From positions 7,654,560 to 7,718,559 of the forward strand of contig JAVGVS010000002.1 of assembly GCA_032718565.1 (NCBI GenBank): a stretch of 64,000 bases of DNA. Direction: 5' to 3'. Position 1 is the first letter of the stretch. Each line of letters opens with the position of its first letter. This DNA is from Distichodus sexfasciatus. Its lineage: Eukaryota; Chordata; Actinopteri; Characiformes; Distichodontidae. A program made the translations under genes and the position numbers. Below the pieces are notes generated by a model. The model searched no databases and had not been told where the DNA came from. It saw only the letters and a program-made list of their open reading frames with translations. This document shows, piece after piece, positions 1-9,646 of the stretch.

Positions 1-287
1 CAGGCAAATGGCTGTTCATAGGGATCATGACGCCTGCAAAAGAAATTGCCCGTCATTCAGTTTTAGCCCGCAAATTATTGTGGCCGTAAGACTCCATTAG
101 CTCCAGCCAGACTCTACATTGAAGGCAAGGACGGATTTCTCCACTATTATTTTCTCACCTTAGTGTCCAAATCCTTCCCCATATGCCTCTCAAAGTGTTA
201 ACAATTTCGGCAAATTACCTTCAGCACTTCTTCTCTGGAGAGACTTCCATTTCAGACTCTCTGCTGCTCCATTTCTGTCTGTGTGAT

Positions 288-290
<3 letters not shown>

Positions 291-330
<40 letters not shown>

Positions 331-600
331 TTCTCCCTCTCTCTTTCCTCCCTCTCTCTATCTCTGTCTCTCTCTCCTATTCCCTGTACTTTCTCAGATC
401 TCACTTCAAGAGGTCTTCCTGCTCTCTCAGCTCTGTGGAGGGAATGTTAAAACACTTCTTCTATGGCCAGCCGTCCTTTGCACTTCTCTCTCTCTCCCTG
501 TTTTTTTTTTTTTTCATTTCTTTTTCTCTTTCTTCTCCATCTCTCTCCCTCTCTCCCTCTCTTTCTCTTTCTCTCTCCCTTTCGCTCTCTCTCTCACATA
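291..600. repeat. TC-rich microsatellites
   Basis: There are two compound (TC)n tracts at about 291-376 and 484-596, the second with a T15 run. Their translation is an artefactual Leu-Ser repeat on one strand and Arg-Glu on the other. The spacer 377-483 is unremarkable. Confidence 0.95.
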
Positions 601-735
601 CAAAAATGTCCTCACCAAACCACCACAGACAATAGATGAATCTCAGGTTTTCCAATCATCTCAATCATGGTCTTCACGACAACTTAAAATCACACACAGA
701 TATATTCACTCACAATCAAAGTAAACTAAAGTCAA

Positions 736-800
736 AGTAATCTTTATTGTCATCTCTGCTATATACTGTACAAGTATACAGAGAGACCAGACGACATGGC
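736..800 (-). mobile_element. fragment of a LINE-type 3' tail
   Basis: On the minus strand this reads GACGACATGG..., then CTCTGTATAC, then GATGACAATAAAG, then TTTGACTTT. The same string is found on the + strand at 12540-12715, so the two are copies of one dispersed element in opposite orientation. The GACAATAAA tail followed by a simple repeat is typical of non-LTR retrotransposon 3' ends. The family is not identified. Confidence 0.5.
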
Positions 801-852
801 TCCAGTTTTAACAGTGCACACTCACTCACATTCACACTCACACACACACACT

Positions 853-1513
853 CCTGCTTTACTCCTAAAGCTCGTCTGATGCTCTTTCTACTGTGCTACT
901 GTCTCTACTCTCTGTCCGACAGGCGTGAGACTCTAATTGGCATGCAAACCCGCTCTGTCTCGCCAAAGCGTTGTTCTGAACAGGTTGGTAAAAAGGGGCT
1001 ATGGGACTGTTAACAATTCCTAATTACTCCCCTCTGCATCCTTGAGGCCTCCCTATCATCCTCGTCATCGCTGTGGGACGGTGCCGGGCAATGTTCCTGC
1101 ACCCAACAGACACGTTCTCAAAAAAAACCCATCTGAGCGAACATGCTCTGATCGTACCGTCCTTACACACTTCTCTCTACTGTAGCATGCTGTTCGGGGG
1201 CCTCATGGGCCCACATGCTGGTAGTGGCAGGCCACCGTCTCCAACAGTGATGCCGGCCAAAGAGACAATCAACTCACAGCCGATCGACTTGACGTGCCAA
1301 CAGGCTTACTATACAGCTCCACATCCCGCTGATGAATCCCACCCTGCCATTAGACGGAATGAGACATCTGTCTGGCTACACTGTCATTTAAAGCGCTGTT
1401 CCCAGCCCTGTATTGACGTACTGGTTCATCTTCTAGTTGTTCAGGATTGTCACATAGCCCTGCACCCTGAGGAGCTAACAGAGGCCACTTGCACATTGCA
1501 CAATGCAGTACCA
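853..1513. other. unique non-coding DNA
   Basis: No gene or repeat was recognised. The part at 1030-1500 is of moderate GC with an open frame of 152 codons that lacks any recognisable domain and is judged a chance ORF. Confidence 0.5.
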
Positions 1514-1736
1514 TGGTGGCGCAGTGGTTAGCGCTGCCGACCTCACAGCCGTAGGGTCTTTCTTTGTGGAGTTTGCATACTCTTCCCGTGTTCGTGTGGG
1601 TTTCCTCAGGGTGCTCCGGCTTCCTCCCACAGTCCAAAAGCATGCAATGTAGCGTAATTGGTGACTCTAAATTGCCCCTGTGAAGTGTCTGTGAGAATGT
1701 GATTGTGTGAGTTTGTGTGCCCTGTGGTGTGTCCAT
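1514..1736 (+). mobile_element. DANA/mermaid-like SINE, copy 1
   Basis: The head GGTGGCGCAGTGGTTAGCGC resembles a tRNA A-box region. It is followed by the family's hallmark TGTGGAGTTTGCATACTC, a GTGGGTTTCCTC segment, CCCACAGTCC and AATTGGTGACTCTAAATTG. The 3' part after CCTGTGGTGTGT is missing, so the copy is truncated. Four more copies lie in the window. Confidence 0.85.
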
Positions 1737-2165
1737 CTAACAAGCAAAAGTCGCAAAAAGCTGCTGATGCAACAATCGTCAAAGAAAGGAGTCAGCAAAT
1801 CAGACTGTATACATTCATGTAGCATGTGTAGCGCCCCTTTAACACTTTTCATTAAATGCTAAGCAGCACATCATCGCTACTTATTGACCAAGTTTATGCG
1901 AGTTTCGGTTTAGGCTGCATAATTTATTTAGCATTTTTGGGTCCCTGTATTGTTAAAATAGTGGCAGTGTATAATTAGCGCCTCAGTGAATCAGACTGTG
2001 TAAATATATGTAGCATTTTTTTGTGTATTCTTATGTTATAGCACCAATTATAGGCCAGTCACTACATTTTAAGGCATATGCCATTCCTACTTACCTTACC
2101 TCCTACTTAAATTTAAGCTTACTGCGACTTATGGTTCAAGCTGCACAATGCATTTTGTGGGATAC

Positions 2166-2212
<47 letters not shown>

Positions 2213-2457
2213 GTAAAGAAAAAAATGAAACAGTTACAAAGTTGTAAAAAGCAGCACAAAAAGGTCAGCACTGATCATCAGCAGTGTGTATGTAGGTGTA
2301 TGTCCTAGACATACTGCTGATGCTGATGGACATGACATAAGATCCTAGAGGTCAAAATGTGTTTTCCTTTGCTTCGTGTTTGGACCCCTTAAAACATAAT
2401 AATGGACCTTGTGCTTAAACAGGCTTGCAGGGTCAATCTGTCCGGCTCATTGAAACT
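1737..2457. other. AT-rich non-coding DNA with an AAT microsatellite
   Basis: The stretch is AT-rich and unique apart from (AAT)n at 2164-2211. The run translates as poly-Asn, which is an artefact. Confidence 0.7.
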
Positions 2458-2590
2458 GGGACAGTTGGTACCGTAACAGTTAGGCCAAATCCAGGACCGG
2501 TAAAGGTACCGCTGAGGTACTCATGGTGGTGTTATGTGCTGTGATGTGGTGTGTTCACAATGACAAATAATAACTCACTCACTTTCATTG
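2458..2590 (+). mobile_element. tRNA-headed SINE family B, internally deleted copy
   Basis: It starts GGGACAGTTGGTACCGTAAC, carries GGTACCGCTGAGGTACTCAT and ends with the family tail GTGTTCACAATGACAAATAA then CTCACTTTCA. The central GCACTGCTCCC segment seen in other copies is missing. Other copies lie at 3707, 9447, 19910, 36639, 60266 and 61456. Confidence 0.8.
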
Positions 2591-3706
2591 AGAGCAGTGG
2601 TTGGAAGCAATGTGGGTAAAAATGCCGCCACCAGCCACATGTCCCAACACACACAAGCCCTAAAGTGATAAGTGGTGAATGAATTGTCTCCCGCTCCTTA
2701 CGTGCCTGAAAGAGATCTCATGGCCCGGCCCGGGACGCTGTGCGGTTGTTTTGTGTAATGCATGGAAGTGTAATTTGGTTTGGGCGGATGTAAAATTAAC
2801 AGGGCCGTGATGATGTTTTTATGTGCCTCATTAAAAGAGCGAGGGAACAGATGCGTCTGCATGGGCCGAGGCGAGCGCTGGGCCACTCTATTGTGACTGC
2901 AGTGATAAAACACATAATTAGGTCGTCAGTGTTGGACTGTAATCTTTTCTCCCCATTGTTAGGGGCTTAAGACATTCGCCCCCATGCACAGAATACTTTT
3001 GCTCTCTAATGATGTCTGAGTGTCATTTTTTGCCCAACTTTAAGCATGTGTGTCTGTGTAATCTATCTCTAACGGCTGGTTTAGCAATTTCGACTGAACA
3101 TGGGTGATTAAATAATTCATGCTTTCTGTTTCTTTGTCCCTCCACACCTGTAATTGCTGTAGTTGCTCTAGTCGTGTGCACTGAACTGAAAGGCCAAGAG
3201 AGGGAGGGGGAAGTGGAACACCACCTGCTATACTTGTTCACTACTTTGTGTGCACAAATACATGGAGGAATGTGTATATGTGCAACGAAAAAAGAAATAT
3301 GAAAACAGCTTGGCCCAGCATTTTCATTTCAGATGGTCACCAACCTAAGCTGCTCCATAAAGTTGCACTTTATTTTCAAAGCTTAAGATTTAATTTATCA
3401 CATGCCAGATTGCACATTACAACAGCAGTGGAATGTCCTAAAAGCTCTGTGTCACTGTGCAAAATGCCAGAATCAAGTTATAAATAAATGTATATTAATA
3501 ATTTTAAAAAAGGAAATCTTTAAAGGGCAATAAAATAAATTAGTATAGTATAATACAAATAGTCGTATGTGATAGGAGCATAGTACCAAGTCACAGAATA
3601 AGAACTAAAGAATAAAATGTTCATCTTTAGTAGAAATATTAACAGTATAGCCAGAGACACAGCAGAATAAAGTGACAAGGATAAAACAGTGAAACGTTTT
3701 ACATTT
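2591..3706. other. unique non-coding DNA with a candidate conserved block at 2690-2930
   Basis: Positions 2690-2930 are GC-richer and repeat-free. They carry a homeodomain-type ATAATTAG (2914-2921) and a nearby SOX-like ATTGTG. The rest is AT-rich with no recognised gene. Conservation is inferred from composition only. Confidence 0.3.
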
Positions 3707-3926
3707 GAAAGTGAGTGTTTAATTGTCATTGTGAACGCACCACAGCACACTGCAACCAAATGTGGCCTGCATTTGACCCATATGTGAAGGAGCAGTGGGC
3801 AAACATGGGCAGCAGTGCTTAGAGATGGTGCCTTGCTCTTGAGTACCTCAGTGGTAACTTTACCGTTCTGGGATTACCGTTCCGCTGACCTTCTGATCAT
3901 GGGGCAAACTAGCGATCAACTGCCCC
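3707..3926 (-). mobile_element. SINE family B, near full-length
   Basis: On the minus strand it runs from TGGGGCAGTTGATCGC, through the B-box-like region and TGAGGTACTCAAGAGCAAGG, to the GTTCACAATGACAAT and CACTTTC tail. Divergence from the other copies suggests an old insertion. Confidence 0.85.
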
Positions 3927-4900
3927 ACACTTATTTCAAGTGGCCAGAAGGTAAAAGCCTCTCTTTAGTTCTTTAGTCTGGATAGTATGACTATGAGGAC
4001 CTAAATACAGTCACTGGAAGAGTTGGTTGAAACACGTTTGCAATGTTTTGTACAAACATCATACAGACTGTTTTCCTGATAATTAGAAGTGAGACATTGC
4101 TGTGTTTTAGAATCATTCAGCTTAGTTCTGGTGACCAACAAACAAGTTTAAACTGACCAGCATGACCAGCGTGTTTATTTCAGCAGGGACTGAGATAAGG
4201 AGGGAGGAGGAGAGGAAGAGTGAGATCGTGTCAGGCACAGGAGGCCCAGAAATTGAGAGAAGAAATAGGCAGAAAGGCTACTAAAGATACTGGGGGGGGG
4301 AGTCTAAGAAACCACGATGGCAAACTTGTGTGTGTGTGTGTGTGTGTGTGACTCTGTGACTCTGTGTGTGTGTGTCCTCAGGCTCAACCGCACTTGTATT
4401 TCTGCTCTCATCTAATTGTTCTCAAAGCCCTGAGGAAAATGGAAGTCACCGTTTCCTTTGTCCTTGGAATCTTTTGGCACAGCAGTCAAAAAAGACTCTT
4501 GCTCAAGTCAGTGTGTTCCTTCTCAGTGAGAGGTGGAGACGACATACACGCATCATTATACCTCCATCACCCAGCTGCTGGCACTGACCTCCACCTGCCC
4601 CACTAACCACAAAAAAACCTTACCTCTGATCACACAGGTCAGGGTTTTTATAAGGGTGTTACACCTTATTGCATCACTTGGAAAAACAGACACTATGGCT
4701 GGACTTAAAAATAGGTCTTCTGTTTCAGTTTGATTTCTAGTTTATTATACGACAGGGATTCAGAAAAATTTGGTATCGATTCTGTAATTTAACACAAATG
4801 TATAAACATGGGAAACGTCAGATACCTGCAGGGTTCAAGTTCCATTTCAAAACTGGGACATTATTACCAATAACCAATGCACACCTATACACCTATATAT

Positions 4901-4903
<3 letters not shown>
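3927..4903. other. unique non-coding DNA with short simple repeats
   Basis: No gene was recognised. It holds a run of G (about 4291) and (TG)n at 4329-4351. Short open frames at 4364-4733 overlap each other in several frames and show no domain. Confidence 0.6.
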
Positions 4904-4971
<68 letters not shown>

Positions 4972-5010
4972 GATATATATGTACACTCATATGGGGGGGG
5001 GGGGGGGGGG
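4904..5010. repeat. (AT)n microsatellite followed by an 18-G run
   Basis: About 33 AT dinucleotides (4904-4970) are followed by a short AT-rich break and then G18 at 4993-5010, which abuts a TG-associated MITE. Both runs are likely length-variable and hard to sequence, so the exact counts may be unreliable. Confidence 0.95.
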
Positions 5011-5274
5011 TATTAATCGCATTGTGGGGACATTTTTGTCCCCTAAAATCACTTTTATCTGTTTTTTTGGGTTTCGTGGGGACATTTGAAAGGTCCCTAT
5101 GAGGAGAAATGACTTTATAGAAAATGTGCTTGTTTCATTTGAGGAACTAAAAGAGGTAAAAGATGTGCTTTTGGTTACTGAGGTTAAGGTTAGGATTAGG
5201 TGTAGGTGTAAAATTATGTATGTTAGTTATTATGGGAGTCTATGGAAAGACCTCACAAAGATAGTAATACAAGA
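5011..5274 (+). mobile_element. TG-associated MITE (family E), copy 1
   Basis: It begins ATCGCATTGTGGGGACATTT and ends GACCTCACAAAGATAGTAAT, so the ends form short imperfect inverted repeats (TTGTGGGGAC against TTGTGAGGTC). A telomere-like GGTTAAGGTTAGGATTAGG lies in the middle. (TG)n follows directly at 5275-5301. A close copy lies at 37756-38027 and diverged reverse copies at 36250 and 54636. Confidence 0.7.
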
Positions 5275-5301
5275 CTGTGTGTGTGTGTGTGTGTGTGTGT
5301 G
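5275..5301. repeat. (TG)n microsatellite
   Basis: About 13 TG units lie directly at the 3' end of the family E element. Confidence 0.95.
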
Positions 5302-5324
5302 AGACGTGTGAAGGTTCACTGGTG

Positions 5325-5720
5325 TCACGATTCGATTACGATTATTAGATCAACGATTTGATTCGATGCAATATCTTGATGCATCCCATACATTTTTCTA
5401 CATTACTTCACATTGCCTGCACATTGGTCATGGATTGCAGATTGTGCAGCCATAGTTGCTACCGGGATGTTCTTTTTAACATAATAATATAATATATATA
5501 TACTACTGGCAAAAATAATGAGGCAGCACACTGTGAAAGGCAGTAAGACAGCTCGTCCAAACGGCTGAGTTTACTAAAGAAAAACAGGGGAGAAACCATC
5601 CCCTTCTGTACACTGTACACTGGCTACAGACAATGCGTACAATATTATCAAACACTGTTACTTATTTCACCTGGATTTGTTAAACAAGAAAAGTAATCAT
5701 AAAACATGCAATAAAATGTT
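5325..5720. mobile_element. hAT-like repeat fragment
   Basis: GGTGTCACGATTCGATTACG followed by GATTCGATGCAATATCTTGA then TGCATCCC is the terminal signature of a common fish hAT-type element. The opposite end is not recognisable, so the copy is partial and the right limit is approximate. Confidence 0.4.
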
Positions 5721-5939
5721 TTTGCCTCATTTTTTGCCCAGGAGTGCCCATCTGTGTGTGTTAAACTCATTAACAAATGAATTTATGCTAAATGACTTGA
5801 AGATTTAAACATTGTAATACTTCAATTTGAAATGATCCTGCATCTTGAAATTGAACTTGTAAGTGTCCATTGTAGATGGCTTTGTAAATATTTTTTCTTT
5901 GAATAGCATATATTAATGCCAAACCTTTGAACTTGGGAC

Positions 5940-6102
5940 CAACTGACACATTACCTAATTTCAGGGACAGTTTTCCTGAGAGCATCTTCAGGTCAAGCGT
6001 CTTGCTCAGGGACCCAGTAATGGTAGTGCTGGAGGTAGGATTTGAGTGCACAACCTGTTGGTCCAGAGGCTTATACCCTAACCACTAGACCTCCACCACC
6101 AT
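5940..6102 (-). mobile_element. SINE family C copy
   Basis: On the minus strand it reads GGTGGTGGAGGTCTAGTGGT, then CACTCAAATCCTACCTCC, ACTGGGTCCCTGAGCAAGAC and CTGTCCCTGAAATTAGG. This matches the better copy at 43993 nearly throughout. The head is tRNA-like. Confidence 0.75.
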
Positions 6103-6458
6103 ACACATCTAAAAAGATCTAATCATTTAAAAAATGAAAAAAATCTTAGATAGCATGCGAGGGAAAAGCCATGAATCCACATTAAAGGCAGAGGCAAATG
6201 AATACAAACGACAGCTCGGGAAGGGAGGAAGAGACATAAATCAGATGTATATTAATTTTGGCGATAGTCTCGTGCACCTCTCATTAAGTTAGAGAGGCTC
6301 AAAGTAAGGGCTGTTATCATAACGAACTCGCTGCTCCCCTGTGCTAAGTTAATCGTGTACTCCGTCAGTGTCAGTGTGAGAGAGAGAGAGGGGTCGGGGA
6401 TGCTTCGCACAGCCACGGTGATGGAGTTGGTGCTGAGGCTGTGGATGAAGGGAGAGAA

Positions 6459-6554
6459 TGTGAGAGAGGGGCAGAGGCCAAGGACTTTAAGGCACACAGC
6501 ACTGAGTATCCTCACTGCCCTTTCTAAACGCTAGCCACAGGGTCGCCGTCCATC

Positions 6555-6585
<31 letters not shown>

Positions 6586-7490
6586 TGTAAGAAAAATGCA
6601 TAAGAGAGAGAAAAATAAAAAAGTCAAATATTTAAGATGAGAGAGAGAAGTTGAGTAGAGAAAGAAAGAAAGAAAGAAAGAAAGTGACAAAAAGCATGAG
6701 GGATAGAAATATGAAAATTACAGACAAAGAAAAGAAAGAAAGAAAGAAAGAATAATGAGGAAAAAATGGCATGAGAGAAAGACAAACAAAATGTAAAAAA
6801 TGAAAGAGACGAGAGAGAAAATTGAATAGAATAAAGAAAGAAGTGGCAGGAATGTATGAGAGAAGAGAGTAAGAAGAAATATGAAAAATATGATAGAGAG
6901 AGATGGGGAGAAGCAGGTGAAAAAAAGAAAGAATAATGTGAGACAGAAAGCAGAATGTGAGAAAGAAGTGCATGAGAGAAAAAAAGGAGTCTCAGAAAAT
7001 GAGAGCAATGAAGAAAAGCAGAAGAAAGAAGTGCATGAGAGCAAGAAAGATCAAATGTAGTAAAGAAAATAGAAAGAAAGACGAGAGAGAGAAAAGTAAA
7101 TATATGACAAAGAGATGGAGAGAAGTAGAAGAAAGTAGGGAAGAAAGAAAATGAGAGAAAGATGAAAATGAGAGGGGAAATGGGAGAGAGGGGCAGAGGT
7201 CTTTGAGGCACCCGGCAGTGAGTTGAAATTATGTTGAAAGCAACATTCAAAACCTCTCATTGTTCTGTTAAGATCTTAATTCATGTGCTGTCTCCTGAAT
7301 TACACTTCTTCAGTTATTTTAAAATCATAATTAGGGTTAAAAAAAAAACCTCAAAACAAAATCATTGTTCATTAGTTGTTCTTGAGGTAAAATGTTCCGT
7401 TAATGGTGATATTGACTTGAGGTCTTATTCCCCAGCCCTGATGAGTACCCTTACTGACCTTTCTAAACACTAGCTACGGAGTCACTGCCC
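6459..7490. repeat. diverged tandem duplication around a purine tract
   Basis: The segment 6459-6550 is repeated in two pieces at 7172-7222 and 7445-7488. Shared anchors are AGAGAGGGGCAGAGG (about 6465 and 7184), CTTTRAGGCAC, CACTGAG/CAGTGAG and CCTTTCTAAAC followed by CTAGC. The second copy is split by about 222 bp of unrelated AT-rich DNA (7223-7444). The two copies enclose the purine tract. Confidence 0.6.
6556..7180. repeat. long homopurine (GA/GAAA) tract
   Basis: This is a purine-dominated + strand with (GA)n at 6556-6581 and (GAAA)n at 6659-6684 and 6731-6752. The opposite strand translates as long Ser-Phe-Leu frames that are artefacts of composition. Such tracts can form triplex DNA. 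Confidence 0.9.
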
Positions 7491-7499
7491 TCCTCAGGA

Positions 7500-7815
7500 A
7501 CCCTTATCCTCAGCACTTAACCCAGATCCATCACTGGCGCTCGGCCCTCTGGAAATAAACGCAGCGTGCCGTAGACGAGGCTTAGCGAAGCTGCCGGTGA
7601 AGCTGGGCCGAGGGCTTCTGGAAGGGAAGCTAATAAAATCAACGAGGTGGAGGAGAGAAGCCTCGATCATGGCCTGAGTCAGAGAGTGAGGCTTCGCTCA
7701 GCAGGAAATGGCTTTGATTTGCTTGTTTGTCTGGCCGAATGTGACTCACGCCTCACGGCAAACTGCACATGTTCACTGAGCACCGCACAATTAGCCCTGC
7801 TTCACTAGCCGCGCC
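7500..7815. other. unique GC-richer block, candidate regulatory DNA
   Basis: This is repeat-free DNA between the two purine tracts. It is richer in CpG than its surroundings and has no coding frame or recognised gene. It is considered a candidate conserved non-coding element on composition alone. Confidence 0.25.
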
Positions 7816-7905
7816 TTACTCTCTCTCTCTCTCTCTACAGCCAAAATAACGGCCAGCTCCTAAAAATAAACAACACAGGAATGACCTGCCAGTACACCGA
7901 ACTAT

Positions 7906-8086
7906 GGACAGAGGGAGAGACAGAGAGAGAGAGTGAAAATGTGAGCTACAAATACATGTAAGAAAGTAAGTAAGAAAGAAAGCATGAAGGAAAGAAAGAA
8001 GGAATGAAAGAAAGAACGAAAGATGAAAATAAGAGAGCATAGAAAGATAGAAGACTGAGAAAAAAATTCATGATAGAGAAAGAAAA

Positions 8087-8122
<36 letters not shown>

Positions 8123-8470
8123 AAGAAAGAAAGAAAGAAAAAAGAAAGAATGTGTAAAGAAATGCATAAGAGAAAGAAAGAAAACAATGTGTGAAAAAAG
8201 ATGAGAGAAAGATATGTAAAAGTGAAAGGAGGGAGAAAGAGAAAGAAAAAAGAAAGCAAGAAGGAAAGGGTGTGTGTGTGTATTTGTGTGGGAATGAGTT
8301 TATGAAGGAGAGAAAAAAAAGCAAGAAAAAAGAAAGCATATGAGAGACAGAAGGTCCATGAGAGTGAAAGAGGGAGAGAAAATAAGAGATTGTGATACTC
8401 AGACACAGAAGGAAAAGAAAGAAAGAAAGAAAGAAAGAAAGAAAACGAGTGAGAGAAAGGTGAAAATGAG
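7906..8470. repeat. second long homopurine (GAAA) tract
   Basis: The + strand is purine-rich with (GAAA)n at about 8086-8116 and 8414-8443 and a short TG run near 8272. Long antisense Ser-Phe-Leu frames here are artefacts. Confidence 0.9.
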
Positions 8471-8499
8471 AGACAGATAGGGAGAGACGTTGCCAAGGG

Positions 8500-8960
8500 C
8501 TCCAGCTGCAAGGAGGCCAACGAGGAGTCGCGGTCATCTGGAAGAATTACATCCCTCATTAATATGAATGAGTGTGTTTGGGGGAGGGAAGAGGGAGCAC
8601 TACTGCGGCTGACGCGCTCACCATCACGCCAGGCACGACGGCGAGCGGCGTCGCTTCTACATCCGACACAAGCTGTTTAATGTCTCACAGGGAGCCCATT
8701 AAAGCCGGAGGAGAGCTCTCCACGGCCCCCGCCTCTCTCCCACTTTACGAGGCCAGCAGAAAAAATAATTGTTTTGCATGGGAAAATTTAATCATAATTT
8801 CTAGTTTAACTGTCTGAAACAAAGAGGAAAAAAAGCACAGTGACATAATGTGCTGGCTAATTGCTTCAAATAAAAACAGAACGCGAGCAGGCTCCAGAGG
8901 AAACGTAACCTACGCCAGGCAGGAGCAGTCGCTTGGCCGAGGCTTTTGGAGCGTCTGTCC
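8500..8960. other. unique block, candidate conserved non-coding element
   Basis: The block holds CATTAATATGAATGAG near 8557 and a CpG-bearing middle. At 8768-8779 ATTGTTTTGCAT places a SOX-type ATTGT next to a POU-like half-site. No repeat or coding signature is seen. Confidence 0.3.
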
Positions 8961-9060
8961 TCTGGTGTGGTTTTTTTTGGCCCTCCCTTTGTCACAGGTG
9001 AACGATGGATGTGTGACAGTTTAGATTTCAGTGCCATATTGACTAAAATGTCCAGAAACA

Positions 9061-9384
9061 TTCATTCATTATCTGAACCGCTTAACACCTACGAGGGTCA
9101 TGGGGAATGGAGTCTATCCCGAGGATCAACCCTGAGTGGGCGCCCATATACTGCAGGGCACTCGCACAAAGACACTCACAATCATAGCGGTTGGGTCCAA
9201 TTTAGAGTAGCCAATCAACCTGTAGTGCATGCTTTTGGACTGTGGGAGGAAACCAGAGCACAGAAAGCCCACATGAACACAGGGGGAGCACACAAACTCC
9301 ACACAGAAAGACCCCACGGCTGACCTGCCGATCGACCCAGGACACCCTTGCTGTCAGGTGACAGTGCTAACCACAGAGTCACCA
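9061..9384 (-). mobile_element. DANA/mermaid-like SINE, copy 2, near full-length
   Basis: On the minus strand it runs from GGTGACTCTGTGGTTAGCAC through TGTGGAGTTTGTGTGCTCC and CCCACAGTCCAAAAGCATGC to CGGTTCAGATAATGAATGAA. The tail of repeated GAAT is typical. Confidence 0.85.
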
Positions 9385-9446
9385 GAAACACTGAAATGGA
9401 ATTGGGTCATTAGACAAACTTCTTTATAAGTCTAGTGTCCAGATGT

Positions 9447-9646
9447 GAAAGTGAGCGATTGTTTGTCATCTTGAACACAGTACAGCACACAGTGAAATGT
9501 AAAAAGTGACCTCTGCATTTGACCCATCTGTGAAGGTACCTTGCTCATGAGTACCTCAGTGAAGCCTTTACCGGTCCTGGGATCCGGAACAGTGACCTTT
9601 CGATCATGCGGGTGAACTCCCTAACGGTTACATTACCAACTGCCCC
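9447..9646 (-). mobile_element. SINE family B copy
   Basis: On the minus strand it has GGGGCAGTTGGTAATGTAAC, CACTGAGGTACTCATGAGCA and the GACAAACAATCGCTCACTTTC tail. It lies only 63 bp from the DANA-like copy, in the same orientation. Confidence 0.85.

Noticed and set aside
183..635. 150-codon + strand frame rich in Leu-Ser
   Set aside because: It is produced by (TC)n microsatellites; no domain, and the opposite strand is equally open.
6624..7250. 208-codon minus-strand frame that looks membrane-like (Phe, Leu, Ser)
   Set aside because: It lies wholly on a homopurine tract; three overlapping frames on the same strand have the same composition.
7902..8559. Long minus-strand frames of 211 and 163 codons
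   Set aside because: These come from the second GAAA tract; composition artefact.
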